NCBI GenBank assembly: GCA_021791415.1
Contig: JAJYWQ010000058.1
Coordinates: 1 to 64,000, forward strand
Origin: a bacterium
Lineage (GTDB): Bacteria > Chloroflexota > Dormibacteria > Aeolococcales > Bog-877
DNA length: 64,000 bases
Direction of reading: 5' to 3'
Below the pieces are notes generated by a model. The model did not search any database and was not told the DNA's origin. It saw only the letters and a list, made by a program, of their open reading frames with translations. This document shows, one piece after another, positions 47,738-57,176 of the stretch. Position 1 is the first letter of the stretch; every line of letters begins with the position of its first letter. The position numbers were made by a program, and so were the translations under genes.

Positions 47738-49013
47738 CGGACTGGTCCTCACCCGGCACCAGGGAGCGCCCGGGCTCACCACCCTGGACGGCTACCGCAA
47801 GGTGGGCGGATACCAGGGGTTGGCGCGGGCGCTGGAGATGGGCTCCGAGGCCATAGTGGCGGAGGTCAAGGCTTCCGGGCTGCGCGGCCGTGGCGGAGCG
47901 GCCTTCCCGACCGGGACCAAGTGGGGCTTCCTGCCGCAGGGCGTGTTCCCCCGCTACCTGGCCGTAAACGCCGATGAGTCGGAGCCGGGGTGCTTCAAGG
48001 ATCGCGTCCTCATCGAGGAGTATCCCCACCAGCTTCTGGAGGGGGTGCTGATCGCCGCCTTCGCCCTTCAGGCCAGCCACGCCTTCATCTACATCCGGGG
48101 GGAGTACCGCAAGCAGCGGGAGCTGCTGGAGGAGGTGGTCCGCGAGGCCTACCGGGCCAAGCTGGTGGGGAAGAGGATCCTGGGCAGTGACTTTGGCTGC
48201 GAGGTGGTGGTTCATGGAGGGGCCGGCGCCTACATCTGTGGCGAGGAGACGGCACTCCTTGACTCTCTGGAGGGGCGCCGCGGCCAGCCCCGGCTCAAGC
48301 CGCCCTTCCCGGCGGTCAAGGGGCTGTACGGCCAGCCGACTGTGGTCAACAACGTGGAGACGCTCTCCAACCTGCCCTACATAGTGACCGAGGGGGGAGC
48401 CGCCTACGCCGCCCTGGGCACCGAGGCCAGTCCCGGCACCCGCCTCTTCTGCGTGAGCGGTCACGTGGAACGACCGGGAACCTTCGAGGTGCCCATGGGG
48501 CGCACCACCTTCCGGGACCTTTTGGAGCTGGCCGGGGGGGTCTGGCGGGGCCGACGGTTCAAGGCCATGCAGCCCGGCGGGGGCTCGATGCAGGTCCTGG
48601 GGCCGCAGCACCTCGACGTCCCGCTCGATTTCAAGGCGGTGGCCGAGGCCGGCTCCTCGCTGGGAGCGGGTGCTCTGGTGGTGATGGACGAGACCACCTG
48701 CATGGTTGATGTGTCGCGCCGGTTGGTGGACTTCTACCGCCACGAATCGTGCGGCAAATGCGTGCCCTGCCGGGAGGGGACCTACTTCGAAAGCCAGCTC
48801 ATGCATCGGCTCGAGGAGGGCCGGGCCTCGGCCGGGGAGCTCGCCACCCTGGCGGACATCTGTGCCGGCATGGACGGGCGGTGCTTCTGCCCGCTGGGCG
48901 ACACGGCCACGTGGTTTGTGATGTCCGCATACCGCATGTTCAAGGACGAGTTCGACGCCCATGTGGGGGCGGGCCGCTGCCCGGTGCGTGCGCGCCTGGG
49001 GGTGGCCGCCTGA
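47709..49013 (+). CDS. nuoF: NADH-quinone oxidoreductase subunit F
   Basis: LRGRGGAAFPTGTKWGFLP, NADESEPGCFKDR, GAGAYICGEETALLDSLEGRRGQPR, ESCGKCVPCREGT. Confidence 0.96.
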   Translation: MARGAEPVPDGLVLTRHQGAPGLTTLDGYRKVGGYQGLARALEMGSEAIVAEVKASGLRGRGGAAFPTGTKWGFLPQGVFPRYLAVNADESEPGCFKDRVLIEEYPHQLLEGVLIAAFALQASHAFIYIRGEYRKQRELLEEVVREAYRAKLVGKRILGSDFGCEVVVHGGAGAYICGEETALLDSLEGRRGQPRLKPPFPAVKGLYGQPTVVNNVETLSNLPYIVTEGGAAYAALGTEASPGTRLFCVSGHVERPGTFEVPMGRTTFRDLLELAGGVWRGRRFKAMQPGGGSMQVLGPQHLDVPLDFKAVAEAGSSLGAGALVVMDETTCMVDVSRRLVDFYRHESCGKCVPCREGTYFESQLMHRLEEGRASAGELATLADICAGMDGRCFCPLGDTATWFVMSAYRMFKDEFDAHVGAGRCPVRARLGVAA

Positions 49014-50914
49014 TGGGGGAGGCCGCGGCTCGTCCCGAGCTGGTGCGGGTGACCGTTGACGACCGCGAGGTGGAGGTCGCCCCCGGCAGCCTGGTCTGGG
49101 ATGCCTGCGAGAGGGCAGGGGTCTTCGTCCCGGTCTACTGCGCCCACAAGAAGCTGGAGCCGGTCGCCGTCTGCCGGATGTGCCTGGTCGAGGTGGAGGG
49201 CATGCCCAAGCTGCAGCCGGCCTGCGCCACCCGGGTGGCGGACGGGATGAAGGTGCGGACCCTCACCGAGCAGGTGCGCAAGTTCCGCGACTCCAACCTG
49301 GAGTTCCTGCTTCTCAACCACCCCCTCGACTGTCCGGTCTGCGACCGGGGAGGGGAGTGTGACCTGCAGGACTTCACCCAGCGCTTCGGCCCCGGCCGCA
49401 CCCGGCAGAGCATCCAGCAGAAGGTGCACTTCGACAAGGCGATACCTCTCTCGGACAAGATCGTCCTCGACCAGGAGCGGTGCATCCTCTGCTGGCGCTG
49501 CGTGCGCTACTACGAGGAGATCACCGGGGAGAGGGAGATCGTCCTCCAGCAGCGGGGGGTGCACACCGTGGTGGACACCTTCGAGCGGCAGCCGCTGCGC
49601 AGCCAGTTCCAGGGCAATCTGCCGGAGATCTGCCCGGTGGGAGCGTTGACCCACGCCAAGTACCGGTTCCGGGCACGCCCCTGGGACCTCCGCCGCACGG
49701 CCAGCATCTGCTCCCACTGCAGCTACGGATGCAACCTCTTCGTGGACGCTCGCGACGACCAGATCGCCCGCTACGCCAGCAGTGACAACGAGGACGTGGA
49801 GGACAGCTGGCTCTGTGACCGGGGACGCTACAGCTTCCCCGAGTACAACACCCGCGAGCGGGTGAGGGCTCCGGAGGCGGTTGTCACCGGTGGGCGCCAG
49901 GTGGTGTCCCATCGGGAGGCGGTGGCTCGGGCGGCAGGCCAGCTTCTGAGGATCATCTCCGACCGAGGGCCACAGGCGGTGGCGGTCGTGGGGTCCGATC
50001 TCATGACCAACGAGGAGGCGTTCGTCCTGCAGTGGCTGGCGCGCGAGGTGATCGGCACCCCGCACCTGGACCATCGACTGCGGCCCACGCCTCACCTGAG
50101 TCCGGCCGACTTCGAGCTGAGCATCGCCGGCATCGAGGACTGTGACCTCATCCTGGTGCTGGGGGGTGAGCCCGAGCGGCTTGCCCCGGTCCTGACCCTT
50201 CGCCTCCACAAGGCGGCCACGAAGCGGGGCCGGCGGGTGGTGCGCCTTGAGCCGCCCTACGACTGGAGCGAGAAGGCGCAACCCCAGAGGGTCGGCGTCA
50301 TCGCCAGCGAGCTCGACCGTGGGGCGGGAGCCGCCATCCGGGATCAGCTCCGGGGTGCTGGGCACCGCGCCGAGCTCCTCACCATCATGGAGCGGGTCAA
50401 CAGCCGGGGATGCCAGGACATGGGCCTGCTGCCCGGATGGCTCCCCGGTTACATTCCAGCGCCCAGCCCGGGGATGGGCCTCCCGGAGATCCTGGCCTCC
50501 GCTGCCACCGGGCGCCTCAAGGCCCTCCTGGTAGTGAACCCGTCGGCTGAGCTCGAGGCCTCTCCGGAGTTCGAGGCCGCCCTGCGCGGCGTCGAGGCGG
50601 CCGTGGTGCTCACAGCCCACCCGGGAGCCGCCAGCCGGGGGGCCAGCGTGCTGATCCCCGGGCGGACCATCGTCGAGAAGGCCGGCACCGTGACCAACAC
50701 CGAGGGAAGGGTGCAGCGGGTGCGGGCGGCGGTCGAGCCTAGCCTCACCTTCCCTCCCGACCTGCGCACCCTGGGTGACCTGGCCGAGGCCCTGGGGGCC
50801 GACCTTGGAGTGTCCCCGATGGCCACCCCCGTCTTCGAGAAGTTGGCCGCGGCGGTCCCGGCCTATCGCGGGGCCCAGGCCGGGATGAGGGCCCGATGGG
50901 GGGATGGAGGGTGA
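49013..50914 (+). CDS. nuoG: NADH-quinone oxidoreductase subunit G
   Basis: VYCAHKKLEPVAVCRMCLVEVEG, CPVCDRGGECDLQD, RCILCWRCVRYYEEITGE, ICSHCSYGCNLFV...CDRGRYSF. Confidence 0.94.
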   Translation: MGEAAARPELVRVTVDDREVEVAPGSLVWDACERAGVFVPVYCAHKKLEPVAVCRMCLVEVEGMPKLQPACATRVADGMKVRTLTEQVRKFRDSNLEFLLLNHPLDCPVCDRGGECDLQDFTQRFGPGRTRQSIQQKVHFDKAIPLSDKIVLDQERCILCWRCVRYYEEITGEREIVLQQRGVHTVVDTFERQPLRSQFQGNLPEICPVGALTHAKYRFRARPWDLRRTASICSHCSYGCNLFVDARDDQIARYASSDNEDVEDSWLCDRGRYSFPEYNTRERVRAPEAVVTGGRQVVSHREAVARAAGQLLRIISDRGPQAVAVVGSDLMTNEEAFVLQWLAREVIGTPHLDHRLRPTPHLSPADFELSIAGIEDCDLILVLGGEPERLAPVLTLRLHKAATKRGRRVVRLEPPYDWSEKAQPQRVGVIASELDRGAGAAIRDQLRGAGHRAELLTIMERVNSRGCQDMGLLPGWLPGYIPAPSPGMGLPEILASAATGRLKALLVVNPSAELEASPEFEAALRGVEAAVVLTAHPGAASRGASVLIPGRTIVEKAGTVTNTEGRVQRVRAAVEPSLTFPPDLRTLGDLAEALGADLGVSPMATPVFEKLAAAVPAYRGAQAGMRARWGDGG

Positions 50915-51969
50915 GCACGGCGGCAACCTCGGTCCTGCTGGCGGTGGTGGTGGCGGTGGTCAAGGGGGTGCTGATCATCTTCGTCCTGATGACCGCCTTC
51001 GCCTACCTGACCCTGGCCGAACGCAAGGTCTCTGCGCGGATCCAGCTCCGCTACGGCCCCAACCGGGTCGGTCCCTTCGGCTTCCTGCAACCGGCGGCCG
51101 ACGGGGTGAAGCTCTTCACCAAGGAGAAGGTGGCGCCGGAGGGGAGGGACAACTTCCTCTACCTCCTGGCCCCGGCCCTGGCCGCCTGTGCCGCGCTGTT
51201 CGCCTTCTCGGTGATCCCCATCAACCAGACGATCTGTATCGCCGGGACTCATGGCGCCGGTCCGCTCTCCGCCTCGTGCCCCGGCGGTTACCCGCTGCAC
51301 TGGGACCTGGCCCACCTCAACATCGGCCTGCTCTTCATCCTCGCCATCACCTCGCTCGGGGTGTACTCAATCTTTCTGGGGGGCTGGGCGAGCAACTCCA
51401 AATACCCCCTCCTCGGGGCGCTGCGGAGCTCGGCGCAGCTGATCAGCTACGAGATGGCGGTCAGCTTCGCCCTCATCGGGCCTGTTCTGTTGGCCGGCTC
51501 CCTCAATCTGGAGACCATAGTCAACCAGCAGCACTCCCTCTGGTTTGTGTTCCTCCAGCCCATGGGGTTCTTGCTCTACTTCACAGGTGCCCTGGCGGAG
51601 ACCAACCGGCTGCCCTTCGACCTTCCCGAGGCCGAGGCGGAGCTGGTGGCCGGGTACCACACCGAGTACTCCGGCATGCGGTTCGGCCTTTTCTTCATGG
51701 CCGAGTACATCAACATGGTCACCGTCTGCTCCATCGCCACCGTGGTCTTCCTGGGGGGCTGGATGGCGCCGTTCTTCTTCCTGCCCAACTGGCTGGGTCC
51801 GATCTGGTTTGTGGCCAAGGTGGGCCTGCTGCTCTTCGTCATGATGTGGGTGCGCTGGACCTTCCCGCGGCTGCGCTACGACCGTCTCATGCAGTTCGGC
51901 TGGAAGGTGCTGCTGCCCCTCGGGCTGGCCAACCTGATGCTGACCAGCGTGTTCGTGGCACTGCGATGA
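50896..51969 (+). CDS. nuoH: NADH-quinone oxidoreductase subunit H
   Basis: ERKVSARIQLRYGPNRVGPFGFLQPAADGVKLFTKE, GALAETNRLPFDLPEAEAELVAGYHTEYSGMRFGLFFMAEY. Confidence 0.96.
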   Translation: MGGWRVSTAATSVLLAVVVAVVKGVLIIFVLMTAFAYLTLAERKVSARIQLRYGPNRVGPFGFLQPAADGVKLFTKEKVAPEGRDNFLYLLAPALAACAALFAFSVIPINQTICIAGTHGAGPLSASCPGGYPLHWDLAHLNIGLLFILAITSLGVYSIFLGGWASNSKYPLLGALRSSAQLISYEMAVSFALIGPVLLAGSLNLETIVNQQHSLWFVFLQPMGFLLYFTGALAETNRLPFDLPEAEAELVAGYHTEYSGMRFGLFFMAEYINMVTVCSIATVVFLGGWMAPFFFLPNWLGPIWFVAKVGLLLFVMMWVRWTFPRLRYDRLMQFGWKVLLPLGLANLMLTSVFVALR

Positions 51970-52002
51970 CGATGGGACCTCGGCGTCCGGAGGTGAGCCC
52001 CT

Positions 52003-52575
52003 ATGTTCCGTGAGCTGCTGGGCGGGTTGCGCACCACCATGCGGGAGATGGTCAGCCCCCCGATCACCATCCAGTACCCCGAGGAGCAGCGCCCCATCCC
52101 CCCGCGGCATCGCGGCCGGCACATCCTCCATCGATATGACAACGGGCTGGAAAAGTGCATCGGCTGCGAGCTCTGCGCCGGCGCCTGCCCGGTGGGCTGC
52201 ATTTACGTGCAGGCGGCCGAGAACGACCCCGAGCACCCGGTCTCTCCGGGGGAACGCTACGCGATCCGCTACGAGATCAATCTGATGCGCTGCATCTACT
52301 GCGGGTACTGTGCCGAGGCCTGTCCCACCGAGGCCATCACCCTGGGCCCCCGGCTGGACCTCGTGGACTACAAGCGGGAGCGTTTGGTGGCCACCAAGGA
52401 CGACCTCCTGGAGGCCTGGCCCGGCTTCCAGCCCCTTCCGGTGGCCGTAGCCCCTGGTCTCGGACAGGCCGCCTCCCAGCCCAGCCCGAGAGGGGCCGGG
52501 TCAAGCCACGCGGGCCCCGCGGGTTCGGCGCCCGGTCTCAGGCCCCCGATCCCTGGCGGGAGGGGGGGCACGTAG
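52003..52575 (+). CDS. nuoI: NADH-quinone oxidoreductase subunit I
   Basis: KCIGCELCAGACPVGCIYV and RCIYCGYCAEACPTEAITLG; Pro/Gly/Ala-rich C-terminal tail. Confidence 0.95.
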   Translation: MFRELLGGLRTTMREMVSPPITIQYPEEQRPIPPRHRGRHILHRYDNGLEKCIGCELCAGACPVGCIYVQAAENDPEHPVSPGERYAIRYEINLMRCIYCGYCAEACPTEAITLGPRLDLVDYKRERLVATKDDLLEAWPGFQPLPVAVAPGLGQAASQPSPRGAGSSHAGPAGSAPGLRPPIPGGRGGT

Positions 52576-53108
52576 TGAGCGTCGTCTTCGGCCTGGCGGC
52601 TGTGATCGCCTTCCTGGGAGCGCTGGGGGTGGTCCTGAGCGAGCGCACCATCTACTCGGCGATGAGCCTGGTGCTCAACATGGTGGCTCTGGCAGTGCTC
52701 TTCCTGCTCCTTGACGCCCAGTTCATCGCGGCCGTCCAGATCATCGTCTACGCCGGCGCCGTGATGGTGCTCTTCGTCTTCATCATCGCCCTGCTCTCCC
52801 CGGGGGCGGAGGAGCGGCTGCGGTCGGTGGAGTTGCGCCTCCTGCTGGGAGGAGTCGGCGCCGTGGCCTTCACCCTGCTCATCGGGCGCCTCACCCTCAA
52901 CGGGATCACGGTCGGGGCGCATGGGCGTCTTCACGGGGCCCTGGGGCCGTTCTCCCCGGTGGCGGTCAACGCCCACGGCCAGGTCCAAACCCTGGGGGAC
53001 CAGCTGTTCACCACCTACCTGCTTCCCTTCGAGGTGACGTCCCTGCTCCTGCTGGTGGCGGCTGTGGGCGCCGTGTACCTCTCCCGGCGGCGGAGGCAGC
53101 TGGTGTGA
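52575..53108 (+). CDS. nuoJ: NADH-quinone oxidoreductase subunit J
   Basis: LVLNMVALAVLFLLLDAQFIAAVQIIVYAGAVMVLFVFIIALL. Confidence 0.93.
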   Translation: MSVVFGLAAVIAFLGALGVVLSERTIYSAMSLVLNMVALAVLFLLLDAQFIAAVQIIVYAGAVMVLFVFIIALLSPGAEERLRSVELRLLLGGVGAVAFTLLIGRLTLNGITVGAHGRLHGALGPFSPVAVNAHGQVQTLGDQLFTTYLLPFEVTSLLLLVAAVGAVYLSRRRRQLV

Positions 53109-53410
53109 GCGGGCTCTTTCCGGGCTTCCTCATCCTCTCGGCCGCCATGTTCGCCATCGGGGCGGCGGGGGTCCTGGTGCGGCGCAACCCGCTGGTGGTG
53201 TTCATGTGCATCGAGCTGATGCTGAACTCGGCGAATCTGGCCCTGGTCACCTACGCCCGCTACACCCACACCATGGCCGGCCAGGTCTTCGCGCTCATCG
53301 TGATCGCGGTGGCAGCCAGTGAGGTGGTGGTCGGGCTGGCGCTGATCACCGGCGTCTATCGCAGTGGGCGGCGCCTGGACCTGGACGAGCTCAGCGAGAT
53401 GTCCGAGTGA
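53105..53410 (+). CDS. nuoK: NADH-quinone oxidoreductase subunit K
   Basis: VLVRRNPLVVFMCIELMLNSANLALVTYAR...IVIAVAASEVVVGLALI. Confidence 0.94.
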   Translation: MSGLFPGFLILSAAMFAIGAAGVLVRRNPLVVFMCIELMLNSANLALVTYARYTHTMAGQVFALIVIAVAASEVVVGLALITGVYRSGRRLDLDELSEMSE

Positions 53411-55410
53411 ACCCGCAGCTAACGCTGGTTCTCAGCGCCACCGTCCTGGGGCTGCCCACCGCATCCTTCGCCGTGAACGCCATCACCGCCGGCCGGCTGC
53501 CGCGGCGGGTGGTCACCTACCTGGGGCCGGGATCGGTGCTGGGGGCCTTCGTGGCGACCCTAGTCCTCTTGGCCACCATGCTGGCACAGAGCCCTTCCCA
53601 CCGCGGCGTGACTGTCACCTTCTGGAGCTGGCTGAACGCTTCCACAGGCGGTGGGTCAGGGGTGTCCGCCCACTCCGGTCTCAGCGCCGCCTTCAGTGTT
53701 CGCATCGATCCCCTGGCCATCCTGATGATGCTGGTGATCACCGGCATCGGCGGGCTGATCCACGTCTACAGCGTCGGCTACATGGCCGATGACGCGAGCT
53801 TCAATCGCTTCTTCGCCCTCATGAACCTCTTCATCACCAGCATGCTGGTGCTGGTGATGAGCAACAGCCTGGTGTTCCTCATCATCGGCTGGGCCATGGT
53901 GGCCTTCGCCTCGTATGCCCTCATCGCATTCTGGTACCAGCGGCCCTCAGCGGTGGCGGCGGGACGCAAGGCCTTCATCACCCAGGTGATCGGGGATGTC
54001 GGCCTGGTTCTGGCCGCCTTCCTCATCTTCCTCAACCTGAGAGGCCCATCGGGCCGACTCCTCCACACCGTGGACCTGCAGACCATCTTCGCCAACGTCG
54101 GGCCCGGTGCCCACTTCCACGGTGGGCTGGGCCCGGTCGGTGGGGGCATGGTGACCACCATCGGGATCCTGCTCTTCCTGGGTGCCGCCGCCAAGTCGGC
54201 GCAGTGGCCGCTTCACACCTGGCTGCCCGATGCCATGGAGGGCCCGACCCCGGTGTCGGCGCTCATCCACGCCGCCACCATGGTCACCGCGGGCGTCTAT
54301 CTGGTGGCCCGGTTCCACCCCGTCTTCCAGCAGGCTCCGGTGGCCGCGGGGCTGGTGGCGGTGGTGGGGATCGGCACCGCCCTCATGGCCGCCATCATCG
54401 GCTGCACCCAGTTCGACATCAAGCGGGTGATCGCCTACTCGACCATGAGCCAGATCGGACTCATGATCTTCGCCGTGGGCGTGGGGGCCTACTCGGCGGG
54501 GATGTTCCAGTTCTTCACCCACGCCTGCTTCAAGGCGCTGCTCTTCCTGGCCGCCGGCAACGTAATCCACGCTCTCCATGACGACCAGGACATCAGGGTG
54601 ATGGGGGGGCTGCGTCGGCGGATGCGCTGGACCTTCTTGGCCTTCACGACCGGGTCGCTGGCGCTGGCGGGCATCCCCATCTTCGCTGGCTTCTTCAGCA
54701 AGGAGGAACTCTTGGGACAGGGGCTGGCCCTGGGTCCGGCGGTGCCCTGGTTGTGGGTCATCGGGGTGTCGGTCAACGTGCTGACCAGCTTCTACATCTT
54801 CCGGGTGGTCTGGGTGGCTTTCACCGGAGACCCGCGCTCCACGAACGCGGAGCACGCCCACGAGGCGCCGGCGGTGATGCTCTTTCCGGTGCTGATTCTC
54901 GCCGGCCTCTCCACGGTGGTGGGGTTCCTCAACATCGACTTCGCCGGCTTCGCACCGGTCACGGTGTTCCAAGCCTTCCTGCAACCGGTGGTCGGGGTCC
55001 CAGCGGCCCAGGCCAGCCACCTGGTGGACGGCCTGGCTCTGCTCGCCGGTGTGCTGCTGAGCCTTGCGGGGCTCGGGGTGGCCTGGGCGGTGTACGGGAG
55101 GCAGGTGATGTCGCGCGAGTGGATCCCCCAGCGCCTGCCCTGGCTGTATCAGCTCTCCTTCCGCAAGTTCTACTGGGATGAGGTGTACGGCGTGGCCCTG
55201 GTGACTCCGGTGCTGGCCTTGGCCACGGGGGTGCGGCGGGTCTTGGAGCCCGGGGTGTTTGACTCGGCGGTGGGCGGGGTCCGGGACGCGGTGTCCCAGC
55301 TCAGCGCTGACCTGCGCACCTTCCAGACCGGGTTCCTCAAGGACTACGCGCTCTGGTTCTTCTTCTTCGCCGTCCTGGGGGTGGTGCTCATGGGGCTCAG
55401 GCTCACGTGA
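53407..55410 (+). CDS. nuoL: NADH-quinone oxidoreductase subunit L
   Basis: AAAKSAQWPLHTWLPDAMEGPTPVSALIHAATMVTAGVYLVAR, DIKRVIAYSTMSQIGLM. Confidence 0.96.
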   Translation: MNPQLTLVLSATVLGLPTASFAVNAITAGRLPRRVVTYLGPGSVLGAFVATLVLLATMLAQSPSHRGVTVTFWSWLNASTGGGSGVSAHSGLSAAFSVRIDPLAILMMLVITGIGGLIHVYSVGYMADDASFNRFFALMNLFITSMLVLVMSNSLVFLIIGWAMVAFASYALIAFWYQRPSAVAAGRKAFITQVIGDVGLVLAAFLIFLNLRGPSGRLLHTVDLQTIFANVGPGAHFHGGLGPVGGGMVTTIGILLFLGAAAKSAQWPLHTWLPDAMEGPTPVSALIHAATMVTAGVYLVARFHPVFQQAPVAAGLVAVVGIGTALMAAIIGCTQFDIKRVIAYSTMSQIGLMIFAVGVGAYSAGMFQFFTHACFKALLFLAAGNVIHALHDDQDIRVMGGLRRRMRWTFLAFTTGSLALAGIPIFAGFFSKEELLGQGLALGPAVPWLWVIGVSVNVLTSFYIFRVVWVAFTGDPRSTNAEHAHEAPAVMLFPVLILAGLSTVVGFLNIDFAGFAPVTVFQAFLQPVVGVPAAQASHLVDGLALLAGVLLSLAGLGVAWAVYGRQVMSREWIPQRLPWLYQLSFRKFYWDEVYGVALVTPVLALATGVRRVLEPGVFDSAVGGVRDAVSQLSADLRTFQTGFLKDYALWFFFFAVLGVVLMGLRLT

Positions 55411-57176
55411 GCTGGCCGATTCTCTCGGTGACTCTCTTCCTGCCCCTGGCGGGGGCGGTGGCCATCTTGGCCATCCCGGCCTCACGGGTCCGGACGATCC
55501 GCCTCGCCCTGATGGCGGTGACCGCTCTCACCCTGGGCCTCACCTGCGTTGTCCTGGTGGCCTACCTAGCCGTCCCGCCGGCGGCCGCCTCCAAGCTGAG
55601 CGGCACCGCCAACGGCCAATCGCTCTCGTCGATCCACTCGCCCATAACCTTCCAGTTCCAGGAGCAGGTCAACTGGTTGCAATCGGGCACGTCGCTCTCC
55701 CACCTCCACCTGGCCTTCAACGAGGGAAACTCGGCCTTCAACCAGGCGGCGCCGCCGCCCATCAACTTCTCCTATCACCTCGGGGTAGACGGGCTCTCGG
55801 TCTGGCTGATGGCCCTGGCGGCGCTCCTCTTCCTGGTCGCGGCGGTGGTCCTCTCCCAGCGGGAGACGCGGCTGCGCACCTTCGCGGTCCTGATGCTGCT
55901 TTCCGAGGTGGGGGTGCTGGGCGTGCTCACCTCGCTGGACCTCATCCTCTTCTACTTCTTCTGGGAGGCCGCCCTGATCCCCCTCTACTTCCTCATGATC
56001 GGCTGGGGGGACCCCAACCGGGGCCGGGCAGCGCTGAAGTTCATCATCTACACCGTCGCCGGCAGCCTCTTCATGCTGCTGGCCATCTTCGGTGTCTACT
56101 TCATCACCGGCGCTCAGACCGGCGTCTACACCTTCGACCTGCCCACGCTGATCGCCGCCCAGTCGTTCGTCCACACCACTCAGGCCACCACCTTCAGCCT
56201 CTTCGGGCACAGCTTTGCCTGGCTCAACCCCCAGGAGTGGCTCTTTTTGGCCTTCGCCCTGGCGTTCGCCATCAAGGTGCCGCTGGTGCCATTCCACAGC
56301 TGGCTGCCCGACGCCTACAGCTCGGGTACCACTCCCTTCCTGGTCTTCTTCGCGGGGATCGTCAGCAAGCTGGGAGCGTTCGGGCTCATCCGGTACAACC
56401 TGACTCTCTTCCCCCAGGCCAGCCATACCTTCCAGCCCCTGATGCTGGGCCTGGCCATCGCCAGCATCCTGTACGGGGCGCTGGCGGCTCTGGCTCAGAC
56501 CGACCTCAAGCGGATCGTGGGCTTCGCCTCCATCAGCCACCTGGGCTTCGTGGTGCTGGGGATATTCGCCCTCAATGTGGACGGGCTCAACGGGGCGATC
56601 ATCCAGATGGTCAACCACGGCATCGTGATCGCCGCCCTGTTCATCTGCGTGGGGGTCGTAGAGTCCAGGTTCGCCAGCCGCACCCTCTCCCAGCTGGGCG
56701 GGCTGGCACGCCCCATGCCGGTGCTGGCGGGCCTCTTCCTCGTGGTCACCCTGGCCGGCCTGGGCATGCCGTTGCTCAACAGCTTCGTCGGGGAGTTCCT
56801 CATCCTGCTTGGTGCCTTCCAGGCCAGCCCGGTCTGGGCGGTGCTGGCCAGCCTGGGCGTGATCGTGGCCTGCTGGTACATGCTCAGGATGTACCAGGGC
56901 CTGACCCAGGGTGAGCTTCGTTTGCCGGGGACAGGGGCGGTTTCCGAGCAGCTCCAGGCCGTGTCCCGCAGGCTGGGACGGTTGGACGTGGGCCCCGTCG
57001 AGGTGGTGGCGCTGGTCCCGCTGGTGGCTCTCATGCTGGTGATCGGGGTCTACCCGGCCCCGGTCATTCGCTACGGGCGGTTCAGTGCCGCCCAGTACGT
57101 GCAGGCGGCCAACCGCCAGACCGCCACCGAGCCCGCGCTGGCGAGCTCGCGCTCCGCCGCCAGGAGCCAGCCATGA
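55407..57176 (+). CDS. nuoM: NADH-quinone oxidoreductase subunit M
   Basis: YHLGVDGLSVWLM, FYFFWEAALIPLYFLMIGWG, AFAIKVPLVPFHSWLPDAYSSGTT, TDLKRIVGFASISHLGFV. Confidence 0.96.
   Translation: MSWPILSVTLFLPLAGAVAILAIPASRVRTIRLALMAVTALTLGLTCVVLVAYLAVPPAAASKLSGTANGQSLSSIHSPITFQFQEQVNWLQSGTSLSHLHLAFNEGNSAFNQAAPPPINFSYHLGVDGLSVWLMALAALLFLVAAVVLSQRETRLRTFAVLMLLSEVGVLGVLTSLDLILFYFFWEAALIPLYFLMIGWGDPNRGRAALKFIIYTVAGSLFMLLAIFGVYFITGAQTGVYTFDLPTLIAAQSFVHTTQATTFSLFGHSFAWLNPQEWLFLAFALAFAIKVPLVPFHSWLPDAYSSGTTPFLVFFAGIVSKLGAFGLIRYNLTLFPQASHTFQPLMLGLAIASILYGALAALAQTDLKRIVGFASISHLGFVVLGIFALNVDGLNGAIIQMVNHGIVIAALFICVGVVESRFASRTLSQLGGLARPMPVLAGLFLVVTLAGLGMPLLNSFVGEFLILLGAFQASPVWAVLASLGVIVACWYMLRMYQGLTQGELRLPGTGAVSEQLQAVSRRLGRLDVGPVEVVALVPLVALMLVIGVYPAPVIRYGRFSAAQYVQAANRQTATEPALASSRSAARSQP

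Noticed and set aside
48782-50926. 714-aa minus-strand ORF opposite nuoG
   Set aside because: Complementary to a clear NuoG with Fe-S motifs; long antisense frames are expected at this GC content
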